DNA of 64,000 nt from Pseudomonas cremoricolorata DSM 17059 = NBRC 16634 (GCF_000425745.1 NZ_AUEA01000010.1:175424-239423); one strand, 5' to 3'. Numbered from the stretch's first letter, positions 1 to 7,712 are shown. The notes: generated by a model from the letters alone, not told the origin. Made by a program: numbers and translations.

Positions 1-127
1 CCTGGCGGTTGGCGAGGTCTACCGGCTGTTCATTCCAGATCGCCAGGGTGTTGTGCACGGCGTCGTTGTAGATGGCGAGGATGCCGGGCAGGTCGTCTGG
101 TGAGGCTTCGCGGATGGCAAGGGTCAT
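1..127 (-). CDS. GNAT N-acetyltransferase, phosphinothricin/methionine-sulfoximine type (partial)
   Basis: Only the first 42 codons are in the window; the gene runs off the left edge. The N-terminus reads MTLAIREASPDDLPGIL, followed by an IYNDAV segment and an IWNE-x-PVDLANR stretch. This is the first strand and helix of the GNAT enzymes that acetylate phosphinothricin, methionine sulfoximine and related amino acids with acetyl-CoA. The acetyl-CoA binding motif would lie outside the window and cannot be checked. No strong Shine-Dalgarno precedes the ATG, so the start is by family resemblance. The gene faces away from the structured leader that follows. Confidence 0.75.
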   Translation of the reverse strand, partial: MTLAIREASPDDLPGILAIYNDAVHNTLAIWNEQPVDLANRQ

Positions 128-571
128 GGAGGCTATTCGTTCGCGGTTGGAGGAATTGGGCAGGCGCGCGCGGGCGGGATCGGCGGTCTTGGCATTTATA
201 GGGGGGATGGAAGACCTCGTCCAGCGTTCCGAGCCGTGATGGGACCTTCTGCCAGGCAGGCTCCCCAGTTCTGTCGGCAGCGCAGCAAGCGGGTCAACTA
301 ACGTTTTGACACGTTCTGGAGACTTGAGTACCGTGCGCCACCGCAGTAGATTCTGCGGCACGGGATTGGCGTCCCGTTGTCGGAAATCGGACACCGCTCA
401 CATACGAGCGTCGTGTCTCGCAGGGCTGTACCCGTTATGGGCGGAGCCGTGTGTGGGAGCCTTCGGGCTCACCGGACTCCGACCGGCAACGCCAACCCGC
501 ACGGCTCCGTCCACCCATATTGGCGTATGGACACGGAGTGACATTTCGGAAGCGTTGCAAGGAGTCGCACC
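128..571. other. Intergenic stretch with structured leader
   Basis: The 444 bases between the GNAT gene and the small ORF at 572 hold no convincing gene. The left part (128-305) shows nothing beyond the presumed GNAT promoter. At 306-311 there is a perfect TTGACA on the plus strand, 17 bases before TACCGT (329-334), a possible though weak promoter. From 331 on, the sequence is dense in inverted repeats and is listed separately as a structured leader. Open frames that cross this stretch have no ribosome binding site and no recognisable protein sequence. Confidence 0.5.
331..571 (+). promoter_or_regulatory. Structured 5' leader RNA with alternative stems
   Basis: Stems read directly from the sequence are as follows. 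331-335/359-363 encloses 341-346/353-358. 390-399 pairs with 406-417 with a two-base bulge. A 14-pair stem joins 438-451 to 500-513 with one G-U. Inside it is a perfect five-pair hairpin, 457-461/466-470, closed by a UUCG loop. Bases 505-513 can instead pair with 528-538 (two-base bulge), so that stem and the 14-pair stem exclude each other. Bases 475-480 are complementary to 561-566, which is the Shine-Dalgarno of the ORF at 572. This is the layout expected of a translational riboswitch or thermosensor-like leader. It could also be an imported repeat. No Rfam class is recognised by eye. Confidence 0.45.
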
Positions 572-649
572 ATGTTCAAAAAGATCGTCCCGGACCCACC
601 CTGCCTATCTTTCAAGCGCCTCTTTTACGCCCAAGAGGTACGCCCATGA
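572..649 (+). CDS. 25-residue upstream ORF, DUF3077-like N-terminus
   Basis: A 25-codon frame starts at ATG 572 with a good Shine-Dalgarno (AAGGAG, 559-564, spacing 7). It ends with TGA at 647-649, overlapping the next start in an ATGA arrangement. It begins MFKKIVPDPP. From memory this resembles the N-terminus of Pseudomonas DUF3077/DUF6124 small proteins, which would normally continue into the body encoded by the next frame. It may therefore be a genuine coupled leader peptide, or the separated front end of a frameshifted gene. The rest of the peptide resembles nothing I know. Confidence 0.45.
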   Translation: MFKKIVPDPPCLSFKRLFYAQEVRP

Positions 650-945
650 GCTTGCCATCTAGCAGCCCTCCCAATCCTGAGGCTTCTCGTCCAGTCACCG
701 CCTGTACAGCATTCGGCACCTGCAACCATGCCCACGAGCCTACGTTCACGGTTCGCGAGGGGATCGATGGTGAAGATGCCCTGGTGTGCGCTGTCGCCGC
801 ATTGAAGGCCGCGTACGAAACCAACGCGGTCGCGCTGGAAAAAGCGGACGAGCCGCTGCGCAGCCTACTGGTGGCTACTGAAAATTCGCTAGAGAAAGGT
901 TTGGCGCTGGCTGAGGCCGTACTAGAGGGCATCGAAGCCGAGTAG
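646..945 (+). CDS. DUF3077-family small protein
   Basis: A 99-residue acidic protein starting MSLPSSSPPNPEAS. A Thr-Ala-Cys-Thr-Ala-Phe-Gly-Thr-Cys stretch is followed by FTVREGIDGEDAL, the signature I associate with DUF3077, and then by two amphipathic helices. Its function is unknown in the family. The ATG has its own Shine-Dalgarno (AAGAGG, 633-638, spacing 7) lying inside the upstream ORF, with which it shares an ATGA overlap. An in-frame extension to 451 exists but runs through the structured leader and has no ribosome binding site. A bidirectional hairpin terminator follows. Translation probably depends on the upstream ORF and on leader folding (inference). Confidence 0.65.
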   Translation: MSLPSSSPPNPEASRPVTACTAFGTCNHAHEPTFTVREGIDGEDALVCAVAALKAAYETNAVALEKADEPLRSLLVATENSLEKGLALAEAVLEGIEAE

Positions 946-954
946 CTGAAACGA

Positions 955-990
955 AAATGGGCGCTATTCATGCTTGAAGAGCGCCCATTT
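955..990. terminator. Bidirectional stem-loop terminator
   Basis: Eleven-pair perfect stem 955-965/980-990 with a 14-base loop, lying between the DUF3077-like gene and the convergent permease gene. The stem ends in A-rich and T-rich flanks, so it can act in both directions, better for the minus-strand permease transcript. Confidence 0.65.
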
Positions 991-1001
991 GCGGTCATGG
1001 A

Positions 1002-2396
1002 TCAGCGGCGAACCTGCCGCTTGCGCCGCACGAACTGATACGTCACCGCCAGCACCACGAACCACAGCGGCGTAACCAAGAGCGCCGAGCGGGTGTCGGC
1101 TTCCAGGCTCAGCAGCACCAGGATGAAGGCGAAGAAGCTCAGGCACACGTAGCACATCACCCGCCCGCCAGGCATCTTGTACTTCGAGGCCTGGTGCAGG
1201 GCGGCGCGGCGTTTGCGGTAGGTCAGGTACGACAGCAGAATCAGCGTCCAGACGAACATGAACAGCACCGCCGACACCGTGGTCACCAGGGTGAAGGCTT
1301 CGACCACATCCGGCACCAGGTAGATCAGCACCGCACCGAGCATCAGGCACACGCAGGAGAACAGCAGGCCGTTGGCCGGCACCGCGCGACGCGAGAGTTT
1401 TTCGAACGACTTCGGTGCGTCGCCTTCTTGGGCCAGGCCGTAGAGCATGCGGCTGGTGGAGAACACGCCGCTGTTGGCCGAGGAGGCCGCCGAGGTCAGC
1501 ACCACGAAGTTGATGATGCTCGCCGCCGCCGGCAGGCCGGCCAGCACGAACAGTTCGACGAACGGGCTCTTGCCCGGCACCACGTCACGCCACGGCGTGA
1601 CCGCCATGATGGTGATCAGCGCCAGCACGTAGAACACAATGATCCGCACGGGAATCGAGTTGATCGCCCGCGGCAAAGTGCGCTCGGGGTTCTTCGCCTC
1701 GGCTGCGGTGGTGCCGACCAGCTCGATGCCGACGAAGGCAAACACGGCGATCTGGAACCCGGCGAAGAAGCCCATCAGGCCATGCGGGAACATCCCTGCG
1801 TCATTCCACAGGTTGGCCAACTGTGCAGTGCTGCCGCCGGGCGAGACGAAGCCGGTGATGACCATGTACAGGCCGGTGGCGACCAGGCCGAGAATGGCGA
1901 CGATCTTGATCATGGCGAACCAGAATTCGGTTTCGCCGAACATCTTCACCGTCACCAGGTTCAGCGACAGCAACAGCGCCACGCAGCTCAGCGCCGGTAT
2001 CCATTGCGGCAGGTCGGGGAACCAGAACTGCGAGTACGCGGCGATCGCCACCACATCGGCGATGCCGGTGATGACCCAGCAGAACCAGTAGGTCCAGCCG
2101 GTGAAATAACCGGCCCAGGGGCCGAGCAGGTCGGCGGAGAAGTCGATGAACGATTTGTACTTGAGGTTCGACAGCAGCAGCTCACCCATCGCCCGCATGA
2201 CGAAGAACAGCATGAAGCCGATGATCATGTAGACGAAGATGATCGACGGGCCGGCGAGGCTGATGGTCTTGCCCGAACCCATGAACAGGCCGGTGCCGAT
2301 GGCGCCGCCAATGGCGATCAGTTGGATGTGACGGTTGCTTAGGTTGCGTTGCAGGTGCGGATCTTCTGGGGGCGTCGCGGTGGTGGTCCGGGTCAT
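1002..2396 (-). CDS. cycA: D-alanine/D-serine/glycine permease (AAT family)
   Basis: A 464-residue inner-membrane amino-acid/proton symporter of the APC superfamily. Near residue 30 it carries the conserved GGAIGTGLFMGSGK loop, and later FVGIELVGTTAAEAKNP and NSGVFSTSRMLYGLA, as in CycA of enterobacteria and pseudomonads. About twelve hydrophobic segments are visible. The start at 2396 (MTRTTTATPP) fits the family. The reading frame stays open further upstream to 2474, but that extension lies inside a MITE-like element and is not counted. The element ends only 14 bases before this ATG, so the promoter of the gene must lie in or beyond it. The substrate (D-Ala, D-Ser, Gly, or another small amino acid) is inferred from similarity. 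Confidence 0.8.
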   Translation of the reverse strand: MTRTTTATPPEDPHLQRNLSNRHIQLIAIGGAIGTGLFMGSGKTISLAGPSIIFVYMIIGFMLFFVMRAMGELLLSNLKYKSFIDFSADLLGPWAGYFTGWTYWFCWVITGIADVVAIAAYSQFWFPDLPQWIPALSCVALLLSLNLVTVKMFGETEFWFAMIKIVAILGLVATGLYMVITGFVSPGGSTAQLANLWNDAGMFPHGLMGFFAGFQIAVFAFVGIELVGTTAAEAKNPERTLPRAINSIPVRIIVFYVLALITIMAVTPWRDVVPGKSPFVELFVLAGLPAAASIINFVVLTSAASSANSGVFSTSRMLYGLAQEGDAPKSFEKLSRRAVPANGLLFSCVCLMLGAVLIYLVPDVVEAFTLVTTVSAVLFMFVWTLILLSYLTYRKRRAALHQASKYKMPGGRVMCYVCLSFFAFILVLLSLEADTRSALLVTPLWFVVLAVTYQFVRRKRQVRR

Positions 2397-2410
2397 GGGG
2401 CATTCCATTA

Positions 2411-2551
2411 GGCTCTGTATGAAAAGCCCTGATACTTGGTGATACTGCGTTGAAAACAGCCTCGGAATGCTCATTTACAACCAGTAAACTCCGCTTCCTC
2501 GGCTGTTTTCGCCTTGCCTCCCCGGCGTCTCAGGGCTTTTCATACAGAGCC
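2411..2551. mobile_element. MITE-like element with 22-bp perfect terminal inverted repeats
   Basis: Bases 2411-2432 (GGCTCTGTATGAAAAGCCCT plus GA) and 2530-2551 are perfect inverted copies. Inside, 2452-2461 and 2501-2510 form a second perfect ten-base inverted repeat, with a TTTAC/GTAAA pair (2474-2478, 2484-2488) at the apex, so the whole 141 bp folds as a nested cruciform. There is no transposase gene. Ends of this kind look like those of IS elements and suggest a non-autonomous derivative. I see no clear target-site duplication. It lies immediately upstream of the permease start. Confidence 0.7.
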
Positions 2552-2679
2552 AAGGGGCCGTCTTCTTCAGAGACGTAGCCGCGTAGGCTAACACGCGCGT
2601 TCCAGGTCGTGGCGCGACAGATCGCCTCGATAACCCCGGTGCAGGACCGACTGCGCGGTTGCGCAATCGGCCCATGGCC

Positions 2680-4059
2680 CTAGGCGCTAGCCGTTCGACC
2701 TCGCCGCAACAGTAGGCTGTCGAATGCCCACAATAGCAGCATCGACACCCCCACCAGCGGGAACGCCAGGCCCAGCACCAGCATCACCCCGATCGCGGCT
2801 TTCCAGCGCGGCAGGTCATGGCGCAGCGGCGGCACGCCCAAGCCTTGGGCCGGACGGCGCATCCACCACATCACCAGACCACTGACCGAACCGAGCAGGA
2901 TCATCAGGCAGATGAGCAGCACGATGATCTGGTTCAGCGGCCCGAACATCTTGCCCTCATGCAGCTTGACGCCAAGCTCGGTGGCGCGGGCCACCGGGCT
3001 GTAGTCGTGCCAGCGCACATCGGCCAGCACCTGGCCGGTGTACTGGTCGACATGCAAGGTGGCGTCGTTGCGCGGGTCGTCGGCGAACACTGAAACAGTG
3101 AACACGCCCTCGGCGGTGGTCGGCAGGGTGATGCTGTAGCCTGGCTCGATGTGCCGGGCGCTGGCGATGTCTTCGACCTGTTGCAGACTCACCTGCGGCG
3201 CAGCCGGTGCGCTGGAATGCGTCCCATGGCCGGCCTGCTCGGCATGCGCGCCGGAGGCTGGCATGGGGGTATTTTCCAGCGCCCAAGGCACGGTCTGGCG
3301 GTGCGCGGCATTCAGCTCACCGGCCTGGCGATCGGACTGCGGCACGTCGGTCCACATCGCAGCCGGAAAGCGGTTCCACAGCTCGGCGTACTGCTTGCCC
3401 CACAGGCCGGTCCAGGTCATGCCGCTGAGCAGCATCACCAGCAGCAGACCGGCGCCCCAGAAACCGCTCACCGCATGCAGGTCGCGCCACAGCACGCGGC
3501 CCCTGGCATTCAAGCGCGGCCACAGCACGCCACTGCGCCGCCCACGCGGCCACCACAGGTACAGCCCGGACACCACCAGCACGATGCCCCAACCGGCGGC
3601 CAGCTCGATCAGGCGATCGCCGAGGGTGCCGATCATCAGTTCGCTGTGCAGGGCGCGGGCGATGGCTTGCAGGTTGCGCTTGCCGTCCTGAGCGCCGAGC
3701 AGCTTGGCGCTGTAGGGATCGACGAACACATTCAGCTCGCGACCGCCGTCATGCACCACGAACTGCGCGCTGCGGGTATCGGCCGCAGGCGGCAGGTATT
3801 GACCGATGTGGCCCTTGGGGTAGGCCTGCTGCACCTGGCTCAGCAGGTGATCGGCGTTGTGCCGGTGCTCGCCGGCCTCGACCACCATCAGCTCGCGGTA
3901 CAGCAGCGGGTCGAGCTGGGGCTTGAACAGGTAGACGATGCCGGTCAGCGCCAGCACGATCATGAACGGTGCAACGAACAGCCCGGCGTAGAAATGCCAG
4001 CGCCAGGCCAGGGAATAGAACGAAGTACGGGGTGCACGCACGATAACCTCCCGACTCAT
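2680..4059 (-). CDS. PepSY-associated TM helix protein of the copper operon
   Basis: A 459-residue membrane protein with PepSY-TM architecture: an N-terminal helix (WRWHFYAGLFVAPFMIVLALTG, about residues 12-36), periplasmic PepSY-like segments, further helices with WWPRG and VMWWMRR motifs, and a C-terminal pair of helices. A His/Met-containing loop (ASGAHAEQAGHGTH) is compatible with metal binding. Relatives sit next to TonB-dependent metal or siderophore receptors and are often thought to be ferric or cupric reductases; that role is inference here. It is the last gene of the run beginning at 7596, 46 bases after the OprC-like receptor. The start at MSREV was chosen over an open extension. 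Confidence 0.7.
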   Translation of the reverse strand: MSREVIVRAPRTSFYSLAWRWHFYAGLFVAPFMIVLALTGIVYLFKPQLDPLLYRELMVVEAGEHRHNADHLLSQVQQAYPKGHIGQYLPPAADTRSAQFVVHDGGRELNVFVDPYSAKLLGAQDGKRNLQAIARALHSELMIGTLGDRLIELAAGWGIVLVVSGLYLWWPRGRRSGVLWPRLNARGRVLWRDLHAVSGFWGAGLLLVMLLSGMTWTGLWGKQYAELWNRFPAAMWTDVPQSDRQAGELNAAHRQTVPWALENTPMPASGAHAEQAGHGTHSSAPAAPQVSLQQVEDIASARHIEPGYSITLPTTAEGVFTVSVFADDPRNDATLHVDQYTGQVLADVRWHDYSPVARATELGVKLHEGKMFGPLNQIIVLLICLMILLGSVSGLVMWWMRRPAQGLGVPPLRHDLPRWKAAIGVMLVLGLAFPLVGVSMLLLWAFDSLLLRRGRTASA

Positions 4060-4105
4060 CAGGTCAGGTAAGGGGGCGCAGCTCGTGCTGCGCCCGTCGT
4101 TGTTG

Positions 4106-6169
4106 TCAGAAGGTGAAATCGACTTTGGTCCACAGGGTGCGGCCAGGCTCATTGACCGCCTGCGGGTCCTGCGCCGGATAGCCGAAGCCTGCGTTGCCGG
4201 CCAGGTTCAGGTGCTCGGCATAGGCTTTGTCGAACAGGTTATCGACACCGGCACTGAGCTTGAGGTTGGCGTTGACCTTGTAAGCGCCGTTGAGCGAGAA
4301 CACGCCGAAACCTGCGCTTTTCTCGTAGTCCTTGCCCACCACGTTGCCTTGGTTGACCGCCACCCGGTTCTGCGCCGCCGCCAGCCGCCAGAGGCTGCCG
4401 ACGCTCCAGGCGTCGCGGCTGTAGGTCAGGCCCAGGCGGCTTTCCAGCGGCGGCATCTGCGGTAGAGCCTTGCCGTCGCTGCTGTTCTTGCCCCAGGCGT
4501 AGGCCAAGGTGGCATCGGCCTTCCAGCGCTCGCTGAGCGTGTAGGCTGCACCCAGCTCACCGCCCATGATGCGCGCGTCGATGTTCTGCGCTTGGCTGGT
4601 TGGCCCCATCATGCCGCTGCGGTAGTCGAACAGAATGAAGTCGCGGACCTGGCCGACATAGCCCGAGGCCCAGGCTTGCAGGCGCTCGTCGCGGTACTGG
4701 ATGCCGACATCGAGCTGGGTGGTTTTCTCAGGCTTGATGCCGTCGAAGGCATTGGCCGAACCGGCTGGCCCCTGCTTGAGCGAGAACAGCTCCCAGTAAT
4801 CGGGGAAGCGCTGGGCATGCCCGAGGCCGATGTAGCTGGTGGCGTTCAGGGCTGAGAGGTCGTGCTCGTAGCGCACGAAACCGCTGGGCAGCGTGTCGGC
4901 GCGGGTGTCGCCGCTGGTGGCGATGTTCTGGCGGAAATCGCGGGCCGAGGCGCGGTCCAGACGCGCACCGCTGATCAGTCGATCTTCGCCGGTGGCGTAC
5001 CAGGTCAGTTCGCTGAACACGCCGTAGTTGTGGAAGTCGGCGTCCTTGGTCCAGGCCTTGCCACGGTGCGCATCGACCCCCATGCCGCCGCGCTTGCGGT
5101 GTTCGTTGGTCTGCGCATCCAGGCCGCTGATCAGCTGCACATCGGCCCAGCGCCAGGTGGCCTTGACCCGTGCGCCCAGGGTGCGTCGGTCGACGTTGCT
5201 GACCATCGGCATGCCCATCATGCCGCTGCCGGAGGGCCGGCGCAGGCTGTAGTTGTCCATTACGTGGTCGGCGTAGTTGTAGTAGACCTGCGCCTCGACC
5301 TTGTCGAGCACCTCGCCGAGGTTGGATTTCTCGAAACGCAGGCCGAGGCTTTCGCGCTTGAACTGCGAACCGTCCATGCCGCGTCCGGCATAGCGGGCTT
5401 CGCCGTCGCCCTTGCCGGCGGTCAGTTCCAGCAGGGTGTCGCTGTCGGGCGTCCAGCCCAGGGCGACATCGCCGTTCCATTTATCCCAGCGCGACGGCAC
5501 GCGGTCGCCGTGGCCATCGTCGTAGTCGCCGGCGCGCGACTGGTTGCCGACAAAGCGGGCATAGCCGTCACGGTTGCCGGCGGCGGCGTCCAGCACTTTG
5601 TCGAAGCGCCCATTGGAGCCGGCCAGCAGGCTGGCGTTGACCCGGCTGCCAAGCTCGCCGAACTGCTCCGGCTCGCGCTCGAAGAGCACCGTGCCAGCCG
5701 AGCCGCCCGGGCCCCAGACCACGCTTTGCGGGCCTTTGATCACCGTCAGGCGGTCGTAGGTTTCCGGAGAGATATACGAGGTTGGCGCGTCCATCCGGTT
5801 CGGGCAGGCGCCGAGCATCACGCCGCCGTTGGTGAGGATGTTCAGCCGTGAGCCGAACATGCCGCGCAGCACCGGATCACCGTTGGTGCCACCGCTGCGA
5901 ATAGCCGAGAAGCCGGGGATGGTTTTCAGGTAATCGGCGCCATCGCTGGCCGGCACCGGCTGGCGAGGGTCCTTGGGGTTGGTGGTGACGGTCAGCGGCG
6001 AGCTGGGCGCCACGGCGGTGATTACCGTGGGGCTCAGCTCGGGCTGCTCGGCCGCGTGCGGGCTGTGGCTGAGGTCGGCCGCCAGGGCCACGGGGGCGAT
6101 CAGCGAGCCACAGAGCAGGGCGATGCTGCCGCGCAGGGAAAGTGCAGGTGCAAAGGTACAGCCGGACAT
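4106..6169 (-). CDS. oprC: TonB-dependent copper receptor OprC
   Basis: A 687-residue outer-membrane TonB-dependent receptor. There is a signal peptide at about 1-31 (cut near VALAADL), a plug domain, and a beta-barrel ending in a C-terminal Phe. The plug contains Gly-Ala-Cys-Pro-Asn-Arg-Met (C122, M126), the C-x3-M copper-binding pair known from OprC of P. aeruginosa, followed by DAPTSYISPETYD. This makes copper the likely ligand. It follows the small DUF2946 and PCu(A)C genes and precedes the PepSY gene on the same strand, a standard copper-acquisition cluster. The start is preceded by a modest GGAA. Expression is probably copper-responsive, but no operator was found directly upstream. Confidence 0.9.
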   Translation of the reverse strand: MSGCTFAPALSLRGSIALLCGSLIAPVALAADLSHSPHAAEQPELSPTVITAVAPSSPLTVTTNPKDPRQPVPASDGADYLKTIPGFSAIRSGGTNGDPVLRGMFGSRLNILTNGGVMLGACPNRMDAPTSYISPETYDRLTVIKGPQSVVWGPGGSAGTVLFEREPEQFGELGSRVNASLLAGSNGRFDKVLDAAAGNRDGYARFVGNQSRAGDYDDGHGDRVPSRWDKWNGDVALGWTPDSDTLLELTAGKGDGEARYAGRGMDGSQFKRESLGLRFEKSNLGEVLDKVEAQVYYNYADHVMDNYSLRRPSGSGMMGMPMVSNVDRRTLGARVKATWRWADVQLISGLDAQTNEHRKRGGMGVDAHRGKAWTKDADFHNYGVFSELTWYATGEDRLISGARLDRASARDFRQNIATSGDTRADTLPSGFVRYEHDLSALNATSYIGLGHAQRFPDYWELFSLKQGPAGSANAFDGIKPEKTTQLDVGIQYRDERLQAWASGYVGQVRDFILFDYRSGMMGPTSQAQNIDARIMGGELGAAYTLSERWKADATLAYAWGKNSSDGKALPQMPPLESRLGLTYSRDAWSVGSLWRLAAAQNRVAVNQGNVVGKDYEKSAGFGVFSLNGAYKVNANLKLSAGVDNLFDKAYAEHLNLAGNAGFGYPAQDPQAVNEPGRTLWTKVDFTF

Positions 6170-6231
6170 AAGTATTCCAGTCGATCAGTCAGGGGTGAGC
6201 GCGAAGCGCGAGGCTCCGGGCAATGGCGAGA

Positions 6232-6660
6232 TCAGACGATCAGCGACTGGGGCGGGGCGCGGCTGCGGGCGCCGGGGAATACCGCCTGGGCGGCGTGGCC
6301 GGACTGCACGGCCAGGGCCGCAGCGATGGCCGGTGGCTGGTGGCCGAGGGTGAGCGGGCTGAGGTTCTGTGGCAGCGCCGGGCAGTTGAACAGCAGGCTG
6401 CAGTAGCCGCATTTCTCCCACAGCACATGCAACTGACCATCGTTCGCCGGGGCGTGCTGGCCGTGGCCGTGCTCGCTGGCCATGGGCATGTCCATGGGCA
6501 TCGCCATGTCCATGCCGGCGTGATGGTTCATCGGCATCGACTGGGAAACCAGTGGGCCGATGAAGATCATCCACATGGCGAACAGGCTCAGCCAGCCGCC
6601 ACCGACGCGCCTGCGAGCAGGGCGGGTGGTGCGGACGTGCCTGTGGCGCGAGAGGCTCAT
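6232..6660 (-). CDS. DUF2946 protein, His/Met-rich
   Basis: A 142-residue secreted or membrane-anchored protein with one hydrophobic segment (about 23-40). A His/Met-rich stretch (MPMNHHAGMDMAMPMDMPM, about 42-60) looks built to bind copper. The DUF2946 core WEKCGYCSLLFNCP has three Cys. DUF2946 proteins sit in copper-regulated operons, and their molecular role is not established. The gene is 19 bases downstream of the PCu(A)C chaperone gene and 62 bases before the OprC receptor, so it is cotranscribed. The ribosome binding site is weak, and the start rests on the hydrophobic leader position. Confidence 0.75.
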   Translation of the reverse strand: MSLSRHRHVRTTRPARRRVGGGWLSLFAMWMIFIGPLVSQSMPMNHHAGMDMAMPMDMPMASEHGHGQHAPANDGQLHVLWEKCGYCSLLFNCPALPQNLSPLTLGHQPPAIAAALAVQSGHAAQAVFPGARSRAPPQSLIV

Positions 6661-6679
6661 GGAGCGGGGGTGTCAGCGA

Positions 6680-7162
6680 TCAGTGGGCGTGGCTGTGATC
6701 CTGCTGTTCAGCGGGCGCCTGCTGCTGCACGGCGACCTGTACGGTGACATCGCCCGCACGCTGGAAATGCAGCGTCAGCGGGAAACGCTGGCCGGCGACC
6801 AGCAGGCTGCGGTCCTGCGGTTGCAAAATCATCACGTGATAGGCGCTGGGGGCGAAGGTGAGGTCTTTGCCGGCGGGCACCTCGATGCTGTCGACCTGTT
6901 GCATCTTCATCGCACCGCCTGCGCCCTGCACATGCTCGTGCAGCTGCGCATCGGCGCTCAGCGGGGTGTCGACCGAGAGCAGACGGTCATCTTCCTGGCC
7001 GTTGTTGTGCACGACGAAATAGGCCGCGACGTTCGGCGCGTTGGGCGGCAGGGCCAGCGACCAGGGGTGGGCGATGTGCAGGTCACCGACACTGTATTCA
7101 TGGGCACTGGCGAATGCGCCGGGCAGCAGCAGGGCGGCCACGACGAGGGCTTGCTTGAGCAT
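6680..7162 (-). CDS. Periplasmic copper chaperone PCu(A)C
   Basis: A 160-residue periplasmic protein with a signal peptide (1-20, cut after ASA). The PCu(A)C metal motif is present as H75/H77, M85/M87, then H109-x-M111, with the family spacing of 21 residues between M87 and H109. The tail is His-rich (DHSHAH), an extra possible copper ligand. The family delivers Cu(I) to the CuA site of cytochrome oxidase or buffers periplasmic copper. Its place between two DUF2946 genes and upstream of OprC supports a role in copper acquisition. A GGAG Shine-Dalgarno precedes the ATG. Confidence 0.88.
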   Translation of the reverse strand: MLKQALVVAALLLPGAFASAHEYSVGDLHIAHPWSLALPPNAPNVAAYFVVHNNGQEDDRLLSVDTPLSADAQLHEHVQGAGGAMKMQQVDSIEVPAGKDLTFAPSAYHVMILQPQDRSLLVAGQRFPLTLHFQRAGDVTVQVAVQQQAPAEQQDHSHAH

Positions 7163-7209
7163 GATGAAGCTCCGATCGATTGAGGTTCAGGCGGGCAGCG
7201 CTGGATGAC

Positions 7210-7596
7210 TCAAGCGAGGGGAGAGGCGCGAGGATTGATGCCAGGCCATTGCTGGCGCGGCGTGGGTCGGTAGGTGGGGTGCTCGTCGAGCGCACCGATG
7301 ACCCGTTGTGGCGGTGTGCGCAATTGCGGCGCCTGGCCGCCGAGGGCCAGCAGCGGCGCGGCGCCCGAGCAGCACCAGCAGTGCTGCATGTTCGAGTGGT
7401 CGTCCTGCGACTGGCCAAGATCGATCTTGGCCAGCCCTTGCACGTGCGCCAGTGCCTTGCCACCGCTGGTACAGAACGCGCCCCACAGCAGCTGCTCGGC
7501 CGGGCCTTTCGACGCGGCGGCAGAGAGCGGCATGGCCAACAAGTTGAACAGCACTGCCAGGCAGGCGATCCAGGCGATGTGGCGACGTGGGGGCAT
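7210..7596 (-). CDS. DUF2946 protein, first gene of the copper operon
   Basis: A 128-residue protein with an N-terminal hydrophobic segment (residues 8-28, signal or anchor) and a Cys cluster, H-C-W-C-C-S-G (about residues 72-78), typical of DUF2946. It differs from the second DUF2946 protein of the operon in lacking the His/Met-rich stretch. It is the promoter-proximal gene of a minus-strand run that continues through PCu(A)C, DUF2946, OprC and PepSY. Upstream there is a TATACT -10 and a 16-base palindrome (7653-7668) that may be its operator. Confidence 0.7.
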   Translation of the reverse strand: MPPRRHIAWIACLAVLFNLLAMPLSAAASKGPAEQLLWGAFCTSGGKALAHVQGLAKIDLGQSQDDHSNMQHCWCCSGAAPLLALGGQAPQLRTPPQRVIGALDEHPTYRPTPRQQWPGINPRASPLA

Positions 7597-7637
7597 GGAG
7601 AGATCCGGTCAGGAATCAGGTGCGCATTGTACGGCGC

Positions 7638-7668
7638 AGTATAGGGAAAAATATCACCGTGCGGTGAT
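7638..7668 (-). promoter_or_regulatory. Candidate promoter and operator of the copper operon
   Basis: On the minus strand a TATACT -10 (7638-7643) has no good -35. Instead the perfect palindrome ATCACCG-TG-CGGTGAT (7653-7668) covers the -35 region. A weak -35 overlapped by a dyad suggests control by a dimeric regulator. Which one is unknown; the site is not the usual CueR or Zur box that I know. Confidence 0.4.
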
Positions 7669-7712
7669 GTGCCGCAGTCGCGCGGCACACCCCCTTGGAC
7701 TGCGACCCAGGG

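Noticed and set aside
451..645. N-terminal extension of the DUF3077-like protein to ATG 451
   Set aside because: It runs through the structured leader, has no ribosome binding site and no protein-like composition.
2397..2474. N-terminal extension of the permease into the MITE-like element
   Set aside because: CycA proteins normally begin near the chosen start, and the extension is encoded by transposon-like inverted-repeat DNA.
7669..7688. Intrinsic terminator after the stomatin gene
   Set aside because: The GTGCCGC/GCGGCAC hairpin has no T-run on the minus strand; it may be a regulatory stem or chance.
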